Below, piece after piece: positions 24,703 through 34,936 of a stretch of 64,000 nucleotides of DNA (position 1 is its first letter; each line of letters opens with the position of its first letter). Source of the DNA: Erwinia tasmaniensis Et1/99 (lineage in GTDB: Bacteria > Pseudomonadota > Gammaproteobacteria > Enterobacterales > Enterobacteriaceae); the NCBI RefSeq assembly GCF_000026185.1, contig NC_010694.1, positions 2,728,001-2,792,000 of the forward strand. Direction: 5' to 3'. A program made the position numbers and the translations under genes. The notes under the pieces were generated by a model. It was not told the DNA's origin. It ran no database searches and saw nothing but the letters and a program-made list of their open reading frames with translations.

Positions 24703-26148
24703 ATGAAAGATAAATTTAAAGGTTTTTATAGCCCCAAAGATGATGATATTCAAAAAATCTGGAACTCTGATAAAACACTGTTTATTTTTGACGCAAACTG
24801 CTTATTAAATCTCTACAAATGTGAACCACAAACGCGAGATGACATATTCAACGTTATGGAAAATATCTCTGATAGATCAGGGTTCCCATTTCAAACATGT
24901 TTTGAATATCAGCGTGGCAGAATAACTGTTATAAATGAAAGTATCAAAAAGCTCAACGATATCAAAGGTAGCTTAAAGAAAATAGGGACTAATACAGAAA
25001 ATGCCCTTTCTGATAATGGGGTGAAAATTCATCTTTATACACGTCTTGCAGAGGAACTTAGTAAATTTCAGGAAGAAATTAATAAACCCCTGACGGATTT
25101 TATTAAAAATCATATTGAGCCTAGATTGCAATCTGCTATTTCAATATCAGAGAAAGACTTCATTAGAGAAAAAATTGATAGCATTGTGCTGGATAAATGT
25201 GGGGAAGCTCCTGACCAAGAGCAGATTAATAAAATAAATTCCGAGGGTGAAGATCGTTATCGTAACTTTACTCCTCCGGGTTTCAATGACGAAAAAAAAT
25301 CTTCAAGATCATATTACTCAGGCGTCTTCTTTGAAGATAAATTCGGCGATTTATATTTATGGAAGGAGGTCATTGAAAAATCTAAGTCAGAAAATGTGAA
25401 AAATGTAGTTTTGATTTCAGATGACAGAAAATCAGATTGGTGGTATATACCGGAAAAAAATAAACCCAAGGGCCCTCTTGAAGCCTTGCAAACTGAAATA
25501 TATAAAAACTCACATATTGAAAACTTTAAACTGCTAAATCAATCAAGTTTTTTATACGAAGCAAAAAAGTACCGCAAAGGCATAAATATACATGAGGAAT
25601 CTGTTAAAGAAATTCAAGCTATACAGTCTGAAAATCACGATGAATTTATAAAAAAATACGAAGCCAGTGATTTAAGTAGACATCAAAAAAATAAAATTAT
25701 GAAACTTTTTTATGGTGAAAACGAATACAATACAGTCAAGTATAATCCCAAGTTCATTGACCGGGAAATCCCTTTAGTAAGTTTTACTGAAAGCTCTAGC
25801 CATATTCCATCACAAGATAGAAAATTAACTTATGCAAGCAATGTTCTGGAGCACGAAATAAATGAATTCTCTAATAGATTATCAGAACTTACATCTCAAT
25901 TTTCAGAATTAAACTACAAGAAGAAAAATTACCATGATGATGAATTTGAAGAAGTCGACTATCAACTGCAGTATGAAATTAAAAAACTCCTATCCCGCAT
26001 CCAGATAAATATAAAAATATTGAAAAATCATAAACATCAATTAGAATTTTTTAACACGAATACAACAACGACATTAACCTCTGACCTTTATTCTGACCTC
26101 AGAGAATGTGCAGAAAAGATTGATATACTGAGTAGCTTTCGCATGTGA
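24703..26148 (+). CDS. PIN-like domain protein, accessory gene
   Basis: 481 residues with much lower GC than its neighbours. The start of the fold is FIFDANCLLNLYK near residues 27-39, with an Asp and Asn in the place of PIN-nuclease metal ligands. Later, near 235-245, comes VVLISDDRKSDWWYIP, the second acidic cluster. This pair (D-N-x-L-L-N-L-Y and SDDRKxDWW) is typical of the PIN_8 type of PIN-like proteins. The C-terminal half (about 300-481) is coiled-coil-like, rich in E, N and K. Proteins of this type are predicted RNases and often sit on variable islands; a defence or toxin role is inference. It interrupts the conserved tesA-ybbO order and has a GATTAAGAA leader without a strong ribosome site. 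Confidence 0.8.
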   Translation: MKDKFKGFYSPKDDDIQKIWNSDKTLFIFDANCLLNLYKCEPQTRDDIFNVMENISDRSGFPFQTCFEYQRGRITVINESIKKLNDIKGSLKKIGTNTENALSDNGVKIHLYTRLAEELSKFQEEINKPLTDFIKNHIEPRLQSAISISEKDFIREKIDSIVLDKCGEAPDQEQINKINSEGEDRYRNFTPPGFNDEKKSSRSYYSGVFFEDKFGDLYLWKEVIEKSKSENVKNVVLISDDRKSDWWYIPEKNKPKGPLEALQTEIYKNSHIENFKLLNQSSFLYEAKKYRKGINIHEESVKEIQAIQSENHDEFIKKYEASDLSRHQKNKIMKLFYGENEYNTVKYNPKFIDREIPLVSFTESSSHIPSQDRKLTYASNVLEHEINEFSNRLSELTSQFSELNYKKKNYHDDEFEEVDYQLQYEIKKLLSRIQINIKILKNHKHQLEFFNTNTTTTLTSDLYSDLRECAEKIDILSSFRM

Positions 26149-26544
26149 TGTTTACATAGGAAAGCTTTTTAGCTCACTTTCATTAAAAATTCCAATTTTC
26201 ATCATCACAATCAAGCCACTGATTTTAAGTGGCAAACTAATTAAAAATATTATTTTCGAACACCCTATAATTCTTGAATCAGCACAAGAAAACAGACAAG
26301 CTGAATTAACCAAAAATGTAAGCTTTACTAATACACATCAAGAATTTCTGGGAATGTCTTTTCAAAATGAATTGATGTACATCTCCTAACCTCCACTTAA
26401 ATGACACACATATATCAGAAATACACTTTGTAAAAAATATAAAATCTTGATGTTTTCCAAACTCAGCATGCCGATAAAAAATTGGCATAGTAATACCACG
26501 CCTTAACCTTGCCAAAGGTAAAAAATTTCCTAATAGGATTTTAC
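26149..26544. other. AT-rich region with decayed sequence, no convincing gene
   Basis: An 83-codon leftward frame (26306-26557) starts at TTG, has no ribosome site and matches nothing known to me. Another frame in the same area would encode a hydrophobic piece (LENIKILYFLQSVFLIYV). Both may be remains of a gene that once followed the DUF1493 gene. Confidence 0.4.
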
Positions 26545-26840
26545 CTACCCCTTCCAATAGCCCGCTTTGGCCGAATCAATCAACAGCTGAATAGTCAGAG
26601 GATCGTGCGGTTTTCTAAAATCCTCTGGGAATACTGTTCAAATTTTATATCAGTCGGATCTATATTGAAACGTTCCACATATTTCTCCAGCAGTTCGTAG
26701 GCATCAATAGGATCCATACGGAAGTCTTCATTCAAGTCCGTTTCATATGTCAGTTTAAAGCGCTTAAAAGTAAGCAGGCTTCGACCATTGTATTGTTCGA
26801 TAAGCTCAAACACGGCCCTCTCGATATCGGTGATTACCAT
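26545..26840 (-). pseudogene. Frameshifted DUF1493 family gene
   Basis: From ATG 26840 the product MVITDIERAVFELIEQYNG, then LTYETDLNEDFRMDPIDAYE and LLEKYVERFNI matches the acyl-carrier-like DUF1493 family. The frame breaks near 26628-26632. Adding one T restores FEQYFPEDFRKPHDPLTIQ followed by LLIDSAKAGYWKG and a stop at 26545, the normal end of this family. A one-base loss in a natural gene, or a sequencing error, explains it. Without the correction the frame ends at 26595 after 81 codons. An AGGA ribosome site precedes the start. Confidence 0.75.
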
Positions 26841-27126
26841 ATTTGATCGTCCTTGCTGACAATCCGATGATAAATTACCATAGATTTATATCCTATCTGC
26901 GCAGCATCAGCCCCTAGCCCCCCCCCAGCCAACGACGGGTATTGTTCGCCCGACCAATGTCGCCAACTTATAGGTCATGACCCTTTCAATTGCGGAGGAA
27001 TCGTACAAATTTCGTTTTAAGTGATGATAACGATGCAGTGGCGCATCTCCTACAAAAAGCATATTAAAATCAGCTAAACTATCCATTAGTAATGATTTTC
27101 CTGATTGTTCAAGAGCACACAAAGTT
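26841..27126. other. Intergenic region before ybbO
   Basis: Contains a run of nine C near 26917-26926 and an open leftward frame of 80 codons that overlaps the ybbO start and lacks a ribosome site. No feature is assigned. The ybbO promoter should lie in its right part. Confidence 0.4.
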
Positions 27127-27900
27127 ATGCAAAAAAGTATCGTGATCACCGGCAGTTCCAGCGGTATCGGCCTGGTGGCCGCTAACGACCTGCTGCGCCG
27201 TGGCTACCATGTGATTGCCGCCTGCCGTAAACCGCAGGACGTGGAGCGGATGAACCAGCTGGGGTTCAGCGGCGTGCTGCTGGATCTTGATGATGCCGCC
27301 AGCGTGGCGCACGCCGCGGATGAAATCATAACGCTTTGCGATGGCCGTCTGTTCGGCCTGTTTAACAACGGGGGATTCGGTCTGTACGGCCCGCTGCAAT
27401 TGATATCGCGCCAGCAGCTGGAACAGCAGTTCGCCACTAATCTGTTCGGCACCCACCAGCTTACCATGCTGTTGCTGCCAGCCCTGCTGGCTTCGGGCTG
27501 CGGGCGCATTATCAACACCAGTTCGGTAATGGGGCTGATCTCTACGCCCAAACGCGGTGCCTACGCCGCCAGCAAATATGCGCTGGAAGCCTGGTCCGAC
27601 GCCTTGCGTATGGAGCTGCACGGCAGCGGGGTGCGCGTCAGCCTGATTGAGCCAGGGCCAATCAGCACCGGTTTCAGCAATAATGTTCAGCAGGCGCAGC
27701 AGGACAAGCCGGTAAAGAACCCGGGCATTGCCGCACGCTTTACCCTGCCTCCGGAGGCAATTTTACCCAAGCTGCGCCATGCGCTGGAAAGCCGCCATCC
27801 ACGTCTGCGCTACCCTGTGACCCTGGTCACACACAGCATCAGTCTGTTACGGCGTTTGCTGCCGGGCTGGATGATGGATCGGATTTTACGCCAGAATTAA
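27127..27900 (+). CDS. ybbO: Short-chain dehydrogenase YbbO
   Basis: 257 residues. Classical SDR: the cofactor motif TGSSSGIG near 7-14, NNGG near 83, the catalytic Ser in NTSSVMG and the YAASK pair near 147-151. E. coli YbbO acts as an NADP-dependent aldehyde reductase; a lipid or aldehyde substrate is likely. A hydrophobic C-terminal segment may touch the membrane. It stands 66 bases before ybbN. Confidence 0.93.
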   Translation: MQKSIVITGSSSGIGLVAANDLLRRGYHVIAACRKPQDVERMNQLGFSGVLLDLDDAASVAHAADEIITLCDGRLFGLFNNGGFGLYGPLQLISRQQLEQQFATNLFGTHQLTMLLLPALLASGCGRIINTSSVMGLISTPKRGAYAASKYALEAWSDALRMELHGSGVRVSLIEPGPISTGFSNNVQQAQQDKPVKNPGIAARFTLPPEAILPKLRHALESRHPRLRYPVTLVTHSISLLRRLLPGWMMDRILRQN

Positions 27901-27969
27901 GCGCCGGGCCTTGAAGCACCGCCGCTCGCCCCAATACAGTACTAAACTTACGTAAAAAGAGACGAATTG

Positions 27970-28827
27970 ATGTCATCACAAGCGCAGATTGTCGAGATTA
28001 ATGAAACTAACCTGCAACAGACTCTGGAACAGTCGATGCAGATCCCCGTCCTGTTCTATTTCTGGTCAGAGCGCAGCCAGCACTGCCAGCAGCTGACGCC
28101 GCTACTGGGCCGTCTGGCGCAGGAGTATGCAGGTCAGTTTATTCTGGCAAGGCTGGATTGTGATGCCGAACCGGCCGTAGCACAGCAGTTTGGCCTGCGT
28201 TCAATTCCAACCGTTTACCTGTTCCAGAACGGCCAGCCGGTCGACGGTTTCCAAGGGCCGCAGCCGGAAGAAGCGGTACGCGCCCTGCTGGAAAAGGTGC
28301 TGCCAAAGGAAGAAGAGCTGAAGGCGCAACAGGCCATGCAGCTGATGGATGAAGGTAAAGCTATCGAGGCCCTGCCGCTGCTGAAAGATGCCTGGGCTCT
28401 GAGCAAACAGCGCAGCGATATCGGTTTTCTGCTGGCGGAAGTGCTGATCGGCCTTAACCGCAGTGAAGAGGCAGAAGCGGTGCTTAAGGTGGTGCCGTTG
28501 CAGGATCAGGACACGCGCTATCAGGGGCTGGTGGCACAGATTGACCTGCTGAAACAGGCAGCGGATACCCCGGAGATCCAGCAGTTACAGCAGCAAATTG
28601 AGGCCGAACCGGACAATGCGGAGCTTGCAACCCAACTGGCGTTACAGTTTCATCAGGTTGGACGTAATGAAGAGGCGCTGGAACTGCTGTTCAGCCATCT
28701 GAAAAAAGATCTTTCCGCCGCCGATGGGCAGGCGCGCAAAATGCTGCAAGAGATCCTCGCGGCGCTGGGTACGGGTGACGCGCTGGCCGCAAAATATCGC
28801 CGCCAGCTTTACTCGCTACTCTACTAA
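27970..28827 (+). CDS. ybbN: Chaperedoxin CnoX (YbbN)
   Basis: 285 residues from ATG 27970. A thioredoxin-like domain (about 1-110) has the non-canonical SQHC in place of CGPC, as in E. coli CnoX, followed by a helical TPR-like C-terminal half (115-285). CnoX holds unfolding proteins, is activated by bleach and hands clients to GroEL and DnaK. The frame opens one codon upstream at TTG. Confidence 0.95.
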   Translation: MSSQAQIVEINETNLQQTLEQSMQIPVLFYFWSERSQHCQQLTPLLGRLAQEYAGQFILARLDCDAEPAVAQQFGLRSIPTVYLFQNGQPVDGFQGPQPEEAVRALLEKVLPKEEELKAQQAMQLMDEGKAIEALPLLKDAWALSKQRSDIGFLLAEVLIGLNRSEEAEAVLKVVPLQDQDTRYQGLVAQIDLLKQAADTPEIQQLQQQIEAEPDNAELATQLALQFHQVGRNEEALELLFSHLKKDLSAADGQARKMLQEILAALGTGDALAAKYRRQLYSLLY

Positions 28828-28866
28828 TCGTGGATTTTTAACAGAAGGTTTTTCAGGACTTTATCG

Positions 28867-28892
28867 GGGCGAACCGCCGTTCAGGTTCGCCC
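28867..28892. terminator. Stem-loop between ybbN and qmcA
   Basis: GGGCGAACC and GGTTCGCCC are perfect 9-bp arms with an eight-base loop. No T-run follows, so it may be a pause, attenuator or mRNA-protecting structure. Confidence 0.45.
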
Positions 28893-28958
28893 GTCAACGC
28901 AGTCGCAGGGGAAAGCGACCGCTCCCACACGTTGAATAACAATCTGGAGGTTATCTCT

Positions 28959-29873
28959 ATGCTGGCTGCTATCCCCGTCCTTATCGTACTGGCCCTGATC
29001 GTCGTCTGGTCAGGCGTTAAAATCGTTCCTCAGGGTTTTCAGTGGACGGTCGAACGTTTTGGCCGCTACACCAATACCCTGCAACCGGGCCTGAACCTGG
29101 TCGTGCCATTTATGGACCGTATTGGCCGCAAAATCAATATGATGGAGCAGGTACTGGATATCCCTTCACAGGAGATCATCTCGAAGGATAATGCCAGCGT
29201 GACCATCGACGCCGTCTGCTTTATTCAGGTGATCGATCCGGCGCGTGCCGCCTATGAGGTCAGTAATCTGCAGGTGGCGATCATCAACCTGACCATGACC
29301 AATATGCGCACCGTATTAGGGTCGATGGAGCTGGATGAAATGCTGTCGCAGCGCGACAACATCAACACCCGCCTACTGCAAATCGTCGATGAGGCCACCA
29401 ACCCGTGGGGCATTAAAATTACCCGTATTGAGATCCGTGACGTACGCCCCCCTGCCGAGCTGATTGCTTCGATGAATGCGCAAATGAAAGCCGAACGAAC
29501 CAAACGCGCCGATATTCTCGAAGCCGAAGGCGTACGCCAGGCGGCAATTCTGCGCGCCCAGGGCGAGAAACAGTCGCAGATCTTGAAAGCTGAAGGCGAA
29601 CGCCAGTCGGCGTTCCTGGCAGCCGAGGCGCGTGAACGTAGTGCGGAAGCGGAGGCACAGGCAACCAAAATGGTCTCTGAAGCCATTGCCGCCGGCGATA
29701 TTCAGGCCATTAACTATTTTGTGGCGCAAAAATATACCGACGCGCTGCAACATATAGGCTCTTCAACCAACAGCAAAGTGGTGATGATGCCGCTGGAGGC
29801 CAGCAGTCTGATGGGGTCGATTGCCGGTATCAGCGAACTGTTAGGTGAAAGCAAACAGGAGCGTAAACGCTGA
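28959..29873 (+). CDS. qmcA: SPFH-family membrane protein QmcA (stomatin-like)
   Basis: 304 residues from ATG 28959, chosen because GGAGG lies eight bases upstream. One N-terminal membrane span (residues 3-20), then an SPFH domain (about 25-190) and a long Ala/Glu-rich coiled coil (about 190-260). It forms large membrane-bound assemblies with FtsH-linked protease control. It is coupled to ybbJ by a one-base overlap (TGATG), the usual SPFH-NfeD pairing. Confidence 0.95.
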   Translation: MLAAIPVLIVLALIVVWSGVKIVPQGFQWTVERFGRYTNTLQPGLNLVVPFMDRIGRKINMMEQVLDIPSQEIISKDNASVTIDAVCFIQVIDPARAAYEVSNLQVAIINLTMTNMRTVLGSMELDEMLSQRDNINTRLLQIVDEATNPWGIKITRIEIRDVRPPAELIASMNAQMKAERTKRADILEAEGVRQAAILRAQGEKQSQILKAEGERQSAFLAAEARERSAEAEAQATKMVSEAIAAGDIQAINYFVAQKYTDALQHIGSSTNSKVVMMPLEASSLMGSIAGISELLGESKQERKR

Positions 29874-30325
29874 TGCTCGACGCGCTGTTAGCAAATCCGT
29901 GGTGGTTATGGCTGACGCTCGGCGGCCTGCTGCTGGCTGCCGAAATGCTCGGCGCCAGCGGCTATCTGCTGTGGAGCGGCGTGGCTGCCGTTCTGGTCAG
30001 CCTGCTGGTGTGGCTGGTGCCCTTGCCGTGGGAATGGCAGGGCCTAAGCTTCGCTGCGTTAACTATCCTTGCGGCCCTGTGGTGGCACCGCTGGCTTAAG
30101 AGCCGTGAGCAGCGGCAACCTCCCTCCACGCTCAATCAGCGCGGCCAGCAGCTTATTGGTCGCCAGCTAACGCTGGACGCCGCGCTGGTAAACGGGTTCG
30201 GCCATGTGCGCATTGGTGACGGCAACTGGCGCGTGCAGGCCGAGGACGATCTTCCCGCCGGCACACGGGTAGTTGTCGTGGCGGTGGAAGGAATTACGCT
30301 GCGCGTGGCGGTAAGCCGCGTTTAA
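29873..30325 (+). CDS. ybbJ: NfeD-like membrane protein YbbJ
   Basis: 150 residues. Two to three membrane spans in the first 75 residues are followed by a soluble OB-type NfeD domain ([20 protein letters not shown], then [17 protein letters not shown]). It works with QmcA. Its end overlaps the convergent cueR by four bases. Confidence 0.93.
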   Translation: MLDALLANPWWLWLTLGGLLLAAEMLGASGYLLWSGVAAVLVSLLVWLVPLPWEWQGLSFAALTILAALWWHRWLKSREQRQPPSTLNQRGQQLIGRQLTLDAALVNGFGHVRIGDGNWRVQAEDDLPAGTRVVVVAVEGITLRVAVSRV

Positions 30326-30732
30326 CCCGCCTTGATCGCGTGGCGGCAGCCGGACAGATGATCCATTATCGGACACTCCGCGCCGTCGTCGCCAGGACAG
30401 CTGGCGGCCAGGTCGAGCAGCTTTTGGCGCATGAGCTGCAGCTCGCTGATATGAGCCTCGATTTCTGCCGCTTTCTCCAGCGTGCGTGCTTTCACGTCCG
30501 CGCTGTGTCGCGCCGGGTCATTAAACAAGCCGATCATTTCCCGACACTGCTCCAGATTAAACCCCACCTGGCGGGCCTGACGCAGCAGCGTGAGCTCCTC
30601 CAGGTGCTTCGCGCTGTAGCTACGGTAGCCATTTTCAGTGCGCAACGGGGGGGTAACCAGACCTTTCTCTTCATAAAAGCGGATTGCTTTACTGGTGAGT
30701 CCGGTCTTTTTTGCCACATTGCTAATGTTCAT
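30322..30732 (-). CDS. cueR: Copper-responsive MerR-type regulator CueR
   Basis: 136 residues. An N-terminal winged helix ([20 protein letters not shown]) and a dimer helix are followed by the metal loop CPGDDGAEC near 112-120, whose two cysteines bind Cu(I) in CueR. It activates copA when cytosolic copper rises, by bending a promoter with a long spacer. Its gene is divergent from copA. Confidence 0.96.
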   Translation of the reverse strand: MNISNVAKKTGLTSKAIRFYEEKGLVTPPLRTENGYRSYSAKHLEELTLLRQARQVGFNLEQCREMIGLFNDPARHSADVKARTLEKAAEIEAHISELQLMRQKLLDLAASCPGDDGAECPIMDHLSGCRHAIKAG

Positions 30733-30741
30733 GGTTGCTCC

Positions 30742-30772
30742 TTGACCTTCCCCTTGATGGAAGGTTTAACCT
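30742..30772 (+). promoter_or_regulatory. CueR-type copA promoter
   Basis: -35 TTGACC (30742-30747) and -10 TAACCT (30767-30772) are separated by 19 bases, longer than usual as in MerR-family promoters. The operator ACCTTCC (30745-30751) / GGAAGGT (30759-30765) lies between them. The layout equals that of E. coli copA. Confidence 0.92.
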
Positions 30773-30826
30773 CCATCATTAATGTAAAACCGCCCTGGGT
30801 CAATCAGGAACAACAGGAGAAGTACT

Positions 30827-33334
30827 ATGCCGCAAACCACCCTACTGACGCTGGACGGATTGTCCTGCGGGCACTGCGTAAAGCGGGTAAAAGAGGCGCT
30901 GGAGCAGCGCGCGGACGTGGAGCAGGCGGAAGTCAGTATCGCCGAAGCGCGCGTGATAGGAAGCGCCAGCGCCGAGGCGCTGATCGCCACGGTTGCCGAA
31001 GCAGGCTATCACGCCAGCCTGGTTGAGGCAGCAACGCCCCCAAAGCCTGACCCGTTGACAGACTCAGACATTCAGCCGGAAGCGCTGACAGCGGCAAAAA
31101 CCGAGCTTCCGGCACAACGCCATGACAGCTATCAGCTGCTGATCGACGGCATGAGCTGCGCCAGCTGCGTGAGCCGGGTAGAGAATGCGCTGCAACATGT
31201 TCCCGGCGTCAGCCAGGCGCGGGTCAATCTGGCCGAGCGTAGCGCGCTGGTCATGGGTTCCGCGTTGCCGTCCGCCTTGCTCGACGCGGTCAGTCGCGCT
31301 GGATATAGCGCAGAAATCATCGAAGACGAGACGGAACGTCGGGAAAAACAGCAGCAAAGCGCGCTGGCCGCGGTAAAGCGCTTCCGCTGGAAGGCGGCGC
31401 TGGCATTAACGTTGGGTGTTCCTTTGATGATTTGGGGAATGCTCGGCGACAATATGATGCTCACCGCAGACAATCGCGCCAGCTGGCTGGTTGCAGGAAT
31501 ACTGACCCTGCTGGTAATGATCGTTGCCGGCGGCCATTTCTACCGTAGCGCATGGAAGAGCTTGTTAAATCGCCGTGCGACGATGGATACGCTGGTCGCA
31601 CTGGGCACCGCCGCCGCCTGGCTCTACTCTGTCACCGTTACTCTCTGGCCTGACCTGTTTCCGATGGCGGCACGCCACCTCTATTATGAAGCCAGCGCGA
31701 TGATTATCGGCCTGATTAACCTCGGCCACATGCTTGAACAGCGTGCGCGCCAGCGTTCGTCACAGGCGCTGGAAAAGTTACTCGACCTCACGCCACCCAC
31801 CGCGCGCGTAGTGACTGAAACAGGCGAACAGACTCTGCCACTGGGTGAAGTCCAGCTGGCGATGACGCTACGCGTCGTGACCGGCGACCGCATACCGGTA
31901 GACGGCACCATTATTCAGGGTGAGGCCTGGCTGGACGAAGCGATGCTCACCGGCGAAGCGATCCCGCAGCAAAAATCAGTGGGAGACACCCTGCATGCCG
32001 GAACCCTGTTGCAGGACGGTAGCGTGCTGTTGCGAGCGGGCGCTATCGGCAAAAATACAACCCTGGCGCGTATCATTCAGCTGGTGCGTCAGGCACAAAG
32101 CAGCAAGCCGGAGATCGGCAAACTGGCGGATAAAATCTCTGCGGTATTTGTTCCGGTGGTGGTGGCGATAGCGCTGCTAAGCGCCGCCGTCTGGTATCTG
32201 TTCGGCCCAGCACCTCAGCTGGTGTACACGCTGGTCATTGCGACTACCGTGCTGATTATTGCCTGCCCCTGCGCGCTGGGTCTTGCCACGCCGATGTCGA
32301 TTATTGCCGGCGTAGGGCATGCCGCCGAGTTCGGCGTGCTGGTGCGCGATGCCGATGCGCTGCAACGCGCCAGCACCCTGGATACGCTGGTTTTTGATAA
32401 AACCGGCACGCTGACCGAGGGTTCGCCGCGCGTGGTCGAGATTGTGCTGTTGAGTGATGCCAAACGCCCGACGGTGCTGCGACAGGCCGCCGCGCTGGAA
32501 CAGGGCGCAAGCCATCCGCTGGCCCGTGCCATCGTTGAGCATGCCGGGCTGACAGCGCTGCCGGAGGTGGCACAATTTCGCACCATAGCGGGTAAAGGCG
32601 TAAGCGGTGTTGTCGACGGCACCGCCCTGCTGCTGGGTAATGCCGCGCTGATGGCACAGCAGCACATTGCTACCGATAGCGTCGCGCCAACGATCGCAGA
32701 ACTGGCAGCACAAGGCGTCACGCCGGTTCTTCTGGCGGCGGACGGCGAAATAGTGGCGCTGTTTGCCATTCGCGATGCGCTTCGTAAGGAGAGCGTCAGC
32801 GCGCTACAGCGCCTGCACAGGCTGGGCTATCGCCTTGTGATGCTCACCGGCGACAATGAAATAACCGCCAATGCCATTGCGCGCGAAGCGGGTATCGAGC
32901 GCGTCATTGCCGGCGTGCTGCCGGACGGCAAAGCGGCGGCCATCAGCGCTCTGCAGCAGCAGGGGCGGCAGGTTGCTATGATTGGCGATGGGATAAATGA
33001 TGCTCCGGCGCTGGCCCAGGCGGATGTGGGTATTGCCATGGGCAGCGGCAGCGACGTGGCGATTGAGACGGCGGCGATCACGCTGATGCGCCAGGATCTG
33101 AATGCGTTGGTGGATGGGCTGGCCATTGCTAAGGCTACGCTGCGCAATATGAAGCAGAATCTGTTAGGGGCCTTTATTTATAATGCCTGTGGTATTCCGC
33201 TTGCCGCCGGGGTGCTTTACCCGTTCACCGGAACCTTGCTTAGCCCGGTCGTGGCCGGGGCAGCAATGGCGCTTTCGTCAATTACCGTAGTGAGTAATGC
33301 CAATCGCCTGATCCGCTATCGTCCGCCGAAATGA
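30827..33334 (+). CDS. copA: Cu(I)-exporting P-type ATPase CopA
   Basis: 835 residues (834 in E. coli). Two N-terminal metal domains carry C14/C17 and C111/C114. Eight membrane spans, the ion site C480-P-C482, the TGE actuator loop near 375 and DKTGT with the phosphorylated D524 follow. The hinge GDGINDAP is near 722. It pumps Cu(I) to the periplasm. A -1 slip site early in the gene could also give a short copper chaperone. Confidence 0.97.
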   Translation: MPQTTLLTLDGLSCGHCVKRVKEALEQRADVEQAEVSIAEARVIGSASAEALIATVAEAGYHASLVEAATPPKPDPLTDSDIQPEALTAAKTELPAQRHDSYQLLIDGMSCASCVSRVENALQHVPGVSQARVNLAERSALVMGSALPSALLDAVSRAGYSAEIIEDETERREKQQQSALAAVKRFRWKAALALTLGVPLMIWGMLGDNMMLTADNRASWLVAGILTLLVMIVAGGHFYRSAWKSLLNRRATMDTLVALGTAAAWLYSVTVTLWPDLFPMAARHLYYEASAMIIGLINLGHMLEQRARQRSSQALEKLLDLTPPTARVVTETGEQTLPLGEVQLAMTLRVVTGDRIPVDGTIIQGEAWLDEAMLTGEAIPQQKSVGDTLHAGTLLQDGSVLLRAGAIGKNTTLARIIQLVRQAQSSKPEIGKLADKISAVFVPVVVAIALLSAAVWYLFGPAPQLVYTLVIATTVLIIACPCALGLATPMSIIAGVGHAAEFGVLVRDADALQRASTLDTLVFDKTGTLTEGSPRVVEIVLLSDAKRPTVLRQAAALEQGASHPLARAIVEHAGLTALPEVAQFRTIAGKGVSGVVDGTALLLGNAALMAQQHIATDSVAPTIAELAAQGVTPVLLAADGEIVALFAIRDALRKESVSALQRLHRLGYRLVMLTGDNEITANAIAREAGIERVIAGVLPDGKAAAISALQQQGRQVAMIGDGINDAPALAQADVGIAMGSGSDVAIETAAITLMRQDLNALVDGLAIAKATLRNMKQNLLGAFIYNACGIPLAAGVLYPFTGTLLSPVVAGAAMALSSITVVSNANRLIRYRPPK
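31039..31050 (+). other. copA programmed frameshift site (CopA(Z) chaperone)
   Basis: CCCAAAG (C CCA AAG) lies at codons 71-73, between the first and second metal domains. A -1 slip leads to GCC and then TGA at 31048, giving a 74-residue single-domain product. E. coli copA makes a 70-residue CopA(Z) chaperone at the same motif and place. Confidence 0.8.
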
Positions 33335-33414
33335 CCCACGGTGGCGCGTTTATGGCTGTCGAACCACGGCCGTTCGCGTTAGCATGGTGGCAATAAGCGA
33401 AAGAGGTGAAACAT

Positions 33415-34218
33415 ATGGGAACACTGGTGCACAGGCTGCTGCGGCTGTGGCGCGGGCTTCGCACGGCAGACTATCGCTACCCTGCTGTGGACATCACCCT
33501 GGGAACACGCCAGCTGCACCTGGTGGGAAGTATTCATATGGGAACGGGCAATATGAAGCCGCTCCCGGCACTGCTGACAGACAGGTTACGGCACGCCGAT
33601 GCGTTGATTGTCGAAGCGGATATCTCCACCGGCGCTTCCCCCTTTAACGACAGTGAAATATGCCCGCCGCTGGCGCAACGTCTCTCTGAGCAGCAGCTGC
33701 ACCAGCTGCAACGCCGCTGTGAAGAGTTGGATATCGATCCTCTGCGGATAGATACGCTGCCAGCCTGGCAAATTGCGCTAATGTTGCAGGCCCAGCAGGC
33801 ACAACGGCTCGGCCTGCGTGCCGACTGTGGCATTGACTATCAGCTGCTACAGGCCGCACATGCGCAACAAATAAAGGTTGTCGAGCTTGAGGGGGCGTTA
33901 ACCCAGCTGGCGCTGCTGAACTCACTGGCGGATAACGGCCTGACGCTGCTGGAAGACACCCTGAAACACTGGCAGACCAACGCCCGTCTGCTGCAAACGA
34001 TGATAAGCTGGTGGCTGGAAGCGCCGCCGGGTCGCGCGGGCAAGCCTGATCTGCCCAGTACGTTTAGCAGCAGCCTGAATGATTTGCTGATGACCCAGCG
34101 CAATCTGCGATGGAGCCAGTTTATGCAAGGGCTGCCGCCGGGCCGTTACGTGGTCGCCGTTGGCGCACTGCATCTGTATGGCGAGGGTAATCTGCCTGAC
34201 CTGTTAAACGGCGGCTAA
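33415..34218 (+). CDS. ybaP: TraB/GumN family protein YbaP
   Basis: 267 residues from ATG 33415, after GAGGTG; a GTG three codons upstream also opens the frame. The N-terminal half has the family core (VGSIHMG and a DALIVEADIS block) and the C-terminal end VVAVGALHLYGEGNLPDLL. These proteins are putative metalloproteases of the TIKI/TraB group, with the conserved GxxH and ExD residues. The E. coli function is unknown. No signal peptide is clear. Confidence 0.9.
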   Translation: MGTLVHRLLRLWRGLRTADYRYPAVDITLGTRQLHLVGSIHMGTGNMKPLPALLTDRLRHADALIVEADISTGASPFNDSEICPPLAQRLSEQQLHQLQRRCEELDIDPLRIDTLPAWQIALMLQAQQAQRLGLRADCGIDYQLLQAAHAQQIKVVELEGALTQLALLNSLADNGLTLLEDTLKHWQTNARLLQTMISWWLEAPPGRAGKPDLPSTFSSSLNDLLMTQRNLRWSQFMQGLPPGRYVVAVGALHLYGEGNLPDLLNGG

Positions 34219-34396
34219 AAAAAGGGCCGATATTGCTATCGACCCGTCAAATAAGGACATCATTATGATTTTAGTTATCGTTCCTGCATTTAGCCGAAAC
34301 GGGTGCTGATTGTCGCTCAAAGTGTAGCCATGTACCAGCGTTTTTATTTATCAATCGTTCATACGGTTCGCAGCACACAACGGAAGGTCTGTAATT

Positions 34397-34879
34397 ATGA
34401 CACCTGCGGTCAAACTCCTCGAAAAACAAAACATTGCTTTTATGCTGCATTTTTACGAACACGAAGACAGCGAAACCCACTTCGGCGATGAGGCGGTGCG
34501 CAAGTTAAATCTTGATGCAAACCAGGTCTATAAAACCCTGCTGGTGGCGCTGAATGGTGATAATAAAACTCTGGCTGTCGCGGTGACTCCGGTTGCCGGG
34601 CAGCTGGACTTAAAGCAGGTAGCCAAAGCTCTGGGGGCCAAAAAGGTAGAGATGGCCGACCCGCAGTTCGCCCAACGCAGCAGCGGCTATTTGCTGGGCG
34701 GTATCAGCCCCATCGGCCAGAAAAAGCGCCTGCCGACGATAATTGACGGCAGCGCACGGCAGTTTGCAACCATTTACGTGTCCGGCGGCAAACGTGGGCT
34801 GGATATCGAAATGGCACCACAGGATCTGGTACTGCTGCTCAGCGCCCGTTTTGCCGATATCGCCTTACCCAAAAAATAA
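34397..34879 (+). CDS. ybaK: Cys-tRNA(Pro)/Cys-tRNA(Cys) deacylase YbaK
   Basis: 160 residues. YbaK/ProX domain with the catalytic lysine region ([10 protein letters not shown], about 46) and [15 protein letters not shown] near 101-115. It clears tRNA-Pro mischarged with Cys by thiol attack from the substrate. The ybaP-ybaK spacing is 178 bases, so it has its own promoter. Confidence 0.95.
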   Translation: MTPAVKLLEKQNIAFMLHFYEHEDSETHFGDEAVRKLNLDANQVYKTLLVALNGDNKTLAVAVTPVAGQLDLKQVAKALGAKKVEMADPQFAQRSSGYLLGGISPIGQKKRLPTIIDGSARQFATIYVSGGKRGLDIEMAPQDLVLLLSARFADIALPKK

Positions 34880-34936
34880 TATCCCGTTTACAGACAACCC
34901 CACTGCTGGCGCAGAAGGATAAAAGAGACCAGAGGG

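Noticed and set aside
26306..26557. 83-codon minus-strand frame near the DUF1493 remnant
   Set aside because: TTG start inside the pseudogene, no ribosome site, no recognisable family; kept only as possible decayed sequence.
26907..27149. 80-codon minus-strand frame overlapping the ybbO start
   Set aside because: No ribosome site, runs through a C-run and overlaps a certain gene.
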